DNA of 64,000 nucleotides from Flintibacter muris (GTDB lineage: Bacteria; Bacillota; Clostridia; Oscillospirales; Oscillospiraceae), in NCBI RefSeq assembly GCF_943192995.1, contig NZ_CALPCP010000003.1:180967-244966 (forward strand), read 5' to 3'. Shown here piece after piece: positions 62,579-64,000 of the stretch. A program made the position numbers and the translations under genes. Numbering within the stretch: position 1 is the first letter of the stretch; every line of letters begins with the position of its first letter. A model generated the notes under the pieces. That model saw only the letters and a program-made list of their open reading frames with translations. It was not told the origin of the DNA and searched no databases.

Positions 62579-62680
62579 TGCAAGTTCAAATACCACATCT
62601 TCGGACATTACCACATGGACAGGGTCATCCAAAAGAAATATGTTCTGCTGTACGAGCGGATCATCAGACCGAAGCTGTGA
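62579..62680 (+). pseudogene. Metallophosphoesterase C-terminal remnant
   Basis: Frame CKFKYHIFGHYHMDRVIQKK, then YVLLYERIIR to a TGA. FGHYHMD is the C-terminal metal-binding GHxH block of calcineurin-like phosphoesterases. Only 33 residues remain, starting 6 bp after the recombinase stop. The rest of that gene is not in the window. Confidence 0.65.
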
Positions 62681-62685
62681 AAAGT

Positions 62686-62737
62686 GTCCGGCAGGGCGGG
62701 AACAAAATTAGTTCCCACCCTGCCGGACGCTTTTCTG
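62686..62737 (+). terminator. Terminator after the phosphoesterase remnant
   Basis: GTCCGGCAGGGCGGGAAC and GTTCCCACCCTGCCGGAC form a stem of about 18 bp with a bulge, then GCTTTTCTG. The sequence to 62826 has no gene that I recognise. Confidence 0.85.
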
Positions 62738-62826
62738 TTGTAGCCACAATTCCAGCAGGTCGAGTGGCATTTCTTCAAACCCGTTGCGCCGCAACGGTTA
62801 CCGGCCTGCATCTTTTTTCTCTACAG

Positions 62827-63865
62827 AAGGAATATCATAAACGAGTGGTACGCAAAGGACACAAGTAAGAAAATCCGCGCTGTGATGAAGTCAAAGGGGG
62901 AAGCTGGGGAACATCTTTGCAGTAACCCGCCCTATGGCTACATGAAAGACCCCGACAACAAAAAGCATTGGATTGTAGATGAAGAAGCCGCCAAAGTGGT
63001 GCGCCGGATTTTCCGCTTATGCTTAGAGGGGTACGGACCGACACAGATTGCCCGTATTCTGAAAGAGGAAAAAATAGTCACTCCGACAGTCTATTTCATG
63101 CAGAACGGACGCGCAACGAGAAACGCCCCGCAAAATAACCCCTGTCGTTGGAGTGCCGAAACGGTAACATTTATTTTGGAACGCCCAGAGTATCAAGGGC
63201 ATACAGTAAACTTCAAAACTTTTGTCCAGTCTTACAAGACTAAAAAGAAATGCTACAATCCGGCGGAAAAGCAACTTGTGTTTGAAAATACCCATGAAGC
63301 AGTCATAGACGCTGACACATGGGCGCGGGTACAGGAATTACGGAAGAACAAACGTCGTCCGACAAGAACGGGAAAGACAAATATGTTTTCCGGCATTGTC
63401 CGCTGTGCTGACTGCGGTGAAAAGCTGTACTACTGCACAAGCAAAAATTTTGAAGCGCGGCAAGACCATTTTGTGTGTTCCACTTCAAGGCTCAAGGGAA
63501 AAGAAGTCTGCCCGACGCATTATATCCGCGCCGTAGTTTTGGAACAGGGTGTGCTTGCACATCTCAGACTGACGATTGCTTGTGTAGCCAACCATGAAGA
63601 ACAATTCCGTAAGGCTATGGGTGCAAAACAGAAAGCAGACGCAAAACGGGAGTTGACGGCAAAACGGAGGCAACTGACGCAAGCAGAACGCCGGATTGAG
63701 GAACTTGACCGATTGTTCAAGCGTATTTATGAGGATAACGCAAATGGTAAACTTTCTGACAGCAGATTTCAAATGCTCTCTGACGATTACGAACAGGAAC
63801 AGGAAGAACTGCGGGAAAAGCTGTTGCAACTAAGAAGCTGTACCAATAGGCTAAAGCCTTTTTAA
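62827..63865 (+). pseudogene. Tn4451 TnpX-like serine recombinase, truncated at both ends
   Basis: In-frame sequence starts at about 62827 (NIINEWYAKDTSKKIRAVMK), so the catalytic domain of about 140 residues is lost. The recombinase domain (YGYMKDPDNKKHWIVDEEAA), zinc ribbon (CADCGEKLYYC) and coiled coil are intact. After LREKLLQL (about 63832) the frame runs into the end of an IS5-type element. GTG 62882 is only a chance start. Lower GC than the previous recombinase. Confidence 0.88.
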
Positions 63866-64000
63866 CAAAGTGCGAAAAGCGGCAATCATGCAAACCGCCT
63901 GAGCAGATTGGACAGATATTTCATAATCTTTGGAAAGACGGCGGGAATTGTTGATCCAAGCCAGAGAGCGCTCAACGATCCAGCGTTTTGGCAAGACTTC
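63851..64000 (-). mobile_element. IS5-family transposase, C-terminal part (runs off window)
   Basis: Minus-strand frame [20 protein letters not shown], then [20 protein letters not shown] to TAG at 63851. The [20 protein letters not shown] block with the third catalytic Glu is the IS5-group C-terminus. The start lies outside the window. Its insertion truncates the recombinase gene. Same family as the remnant near 13 kb. Confidence 0.9.

Overview
The window reads as the chromosome of a spore-forming, GC-rich gut Bacillota of the Oscillospiraceae/Flavonifractor type (inference from the gene set: spmA/spmB, an AbrB/SpoVT regulator, yabP-yabQ-divIC, a long-form HPF, BirA, Clostridia-type PcrA, and GC-rich codon use). 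No rRNA, tRNA or CRISPR array was found. A large part of the right half is not backbone DNA: it is a pile-up of mobile elements with visibly lower GC.

Backbone, 1-37 kb. From left to right: the start of a response regulator; spmA-spmB; an AbrB-type regulator; a secreted protein; pcrA; a small inverted-repeat element and a 38-residue membrane peptide; a HlyD-MacB type ABC export operon followed by an SLH-domain surface protein; remnants of an XRE regulator and an IS5-type transposase; an NhaC antiporter; an arginine operon argC-argJ-argB-argD read away from a divergent LysR gene; the yabP-yabQ-divIC-S1 sporulation/division cluster; a run of single genes (GNAT, SF0329-type, DUF3795, amidohydrolase, hpf, birA, SMI1, lipase, a Cys-Pro repeat protein, a thioesterase); a lysine riboswitch ahead of an NhaC-type (LysW-like) transporter; an SNF-family symporter; a 26-residue peptide; and a radical SAM/TIGR03915 DNA-repair pair.

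Mobile region, 37-56.5 kb. A Tn916/Tn1549-type element carries int, xis, a sigma-like/HTH regulator pair, mobC, a relaxase, an ArdA/ArdC antirestriction gene, a PcfB-type gene and a DUF6017 replication-like gene. The conjugation machinery is missing. Two clean junctions (about 51.63 kb and 54.48 kb) fuse truncated genes, so the element looks mobilisable at best. Its cargo is two export modules: a TetR-controlled ABC exporter, and a lantibiotic-immunity-like (CprABC-RK type) ABC system with its own two-component regulator and a four-repeat operator. A 250-bp leader module that encodes a short RPPPG peptide under a hairpin-enclosed Shine-Dalgarno is duplicated on both sides of the TetR-ABC cassette. 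Arm sites resembling Tn916 DR2 lie at both ends. A second sigma/HTH pair lies outside the int-side arm sites, which suggests nesting in an older element.

Flank, 56.5-64 kb. BlaI with a frameshifted BlaR1, a DUF2975/XRE pair and a lipoprotein are separated by six copies of one 23-bp palindrome, most at gene ends. After these come two large serine recombinases that both lack their catalytic N-terminus, a metallophosphoesterase remnant, and an IS5-type transposase that cuts off the last recombinase.

The strongest candidates for undescribed biology are the six-copy palindrome array, the duplicated leader-peptide module, the paired 112-bp structured element and the collapsed conjugative element. 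Family assignments come from reading motifs, not from database searches.
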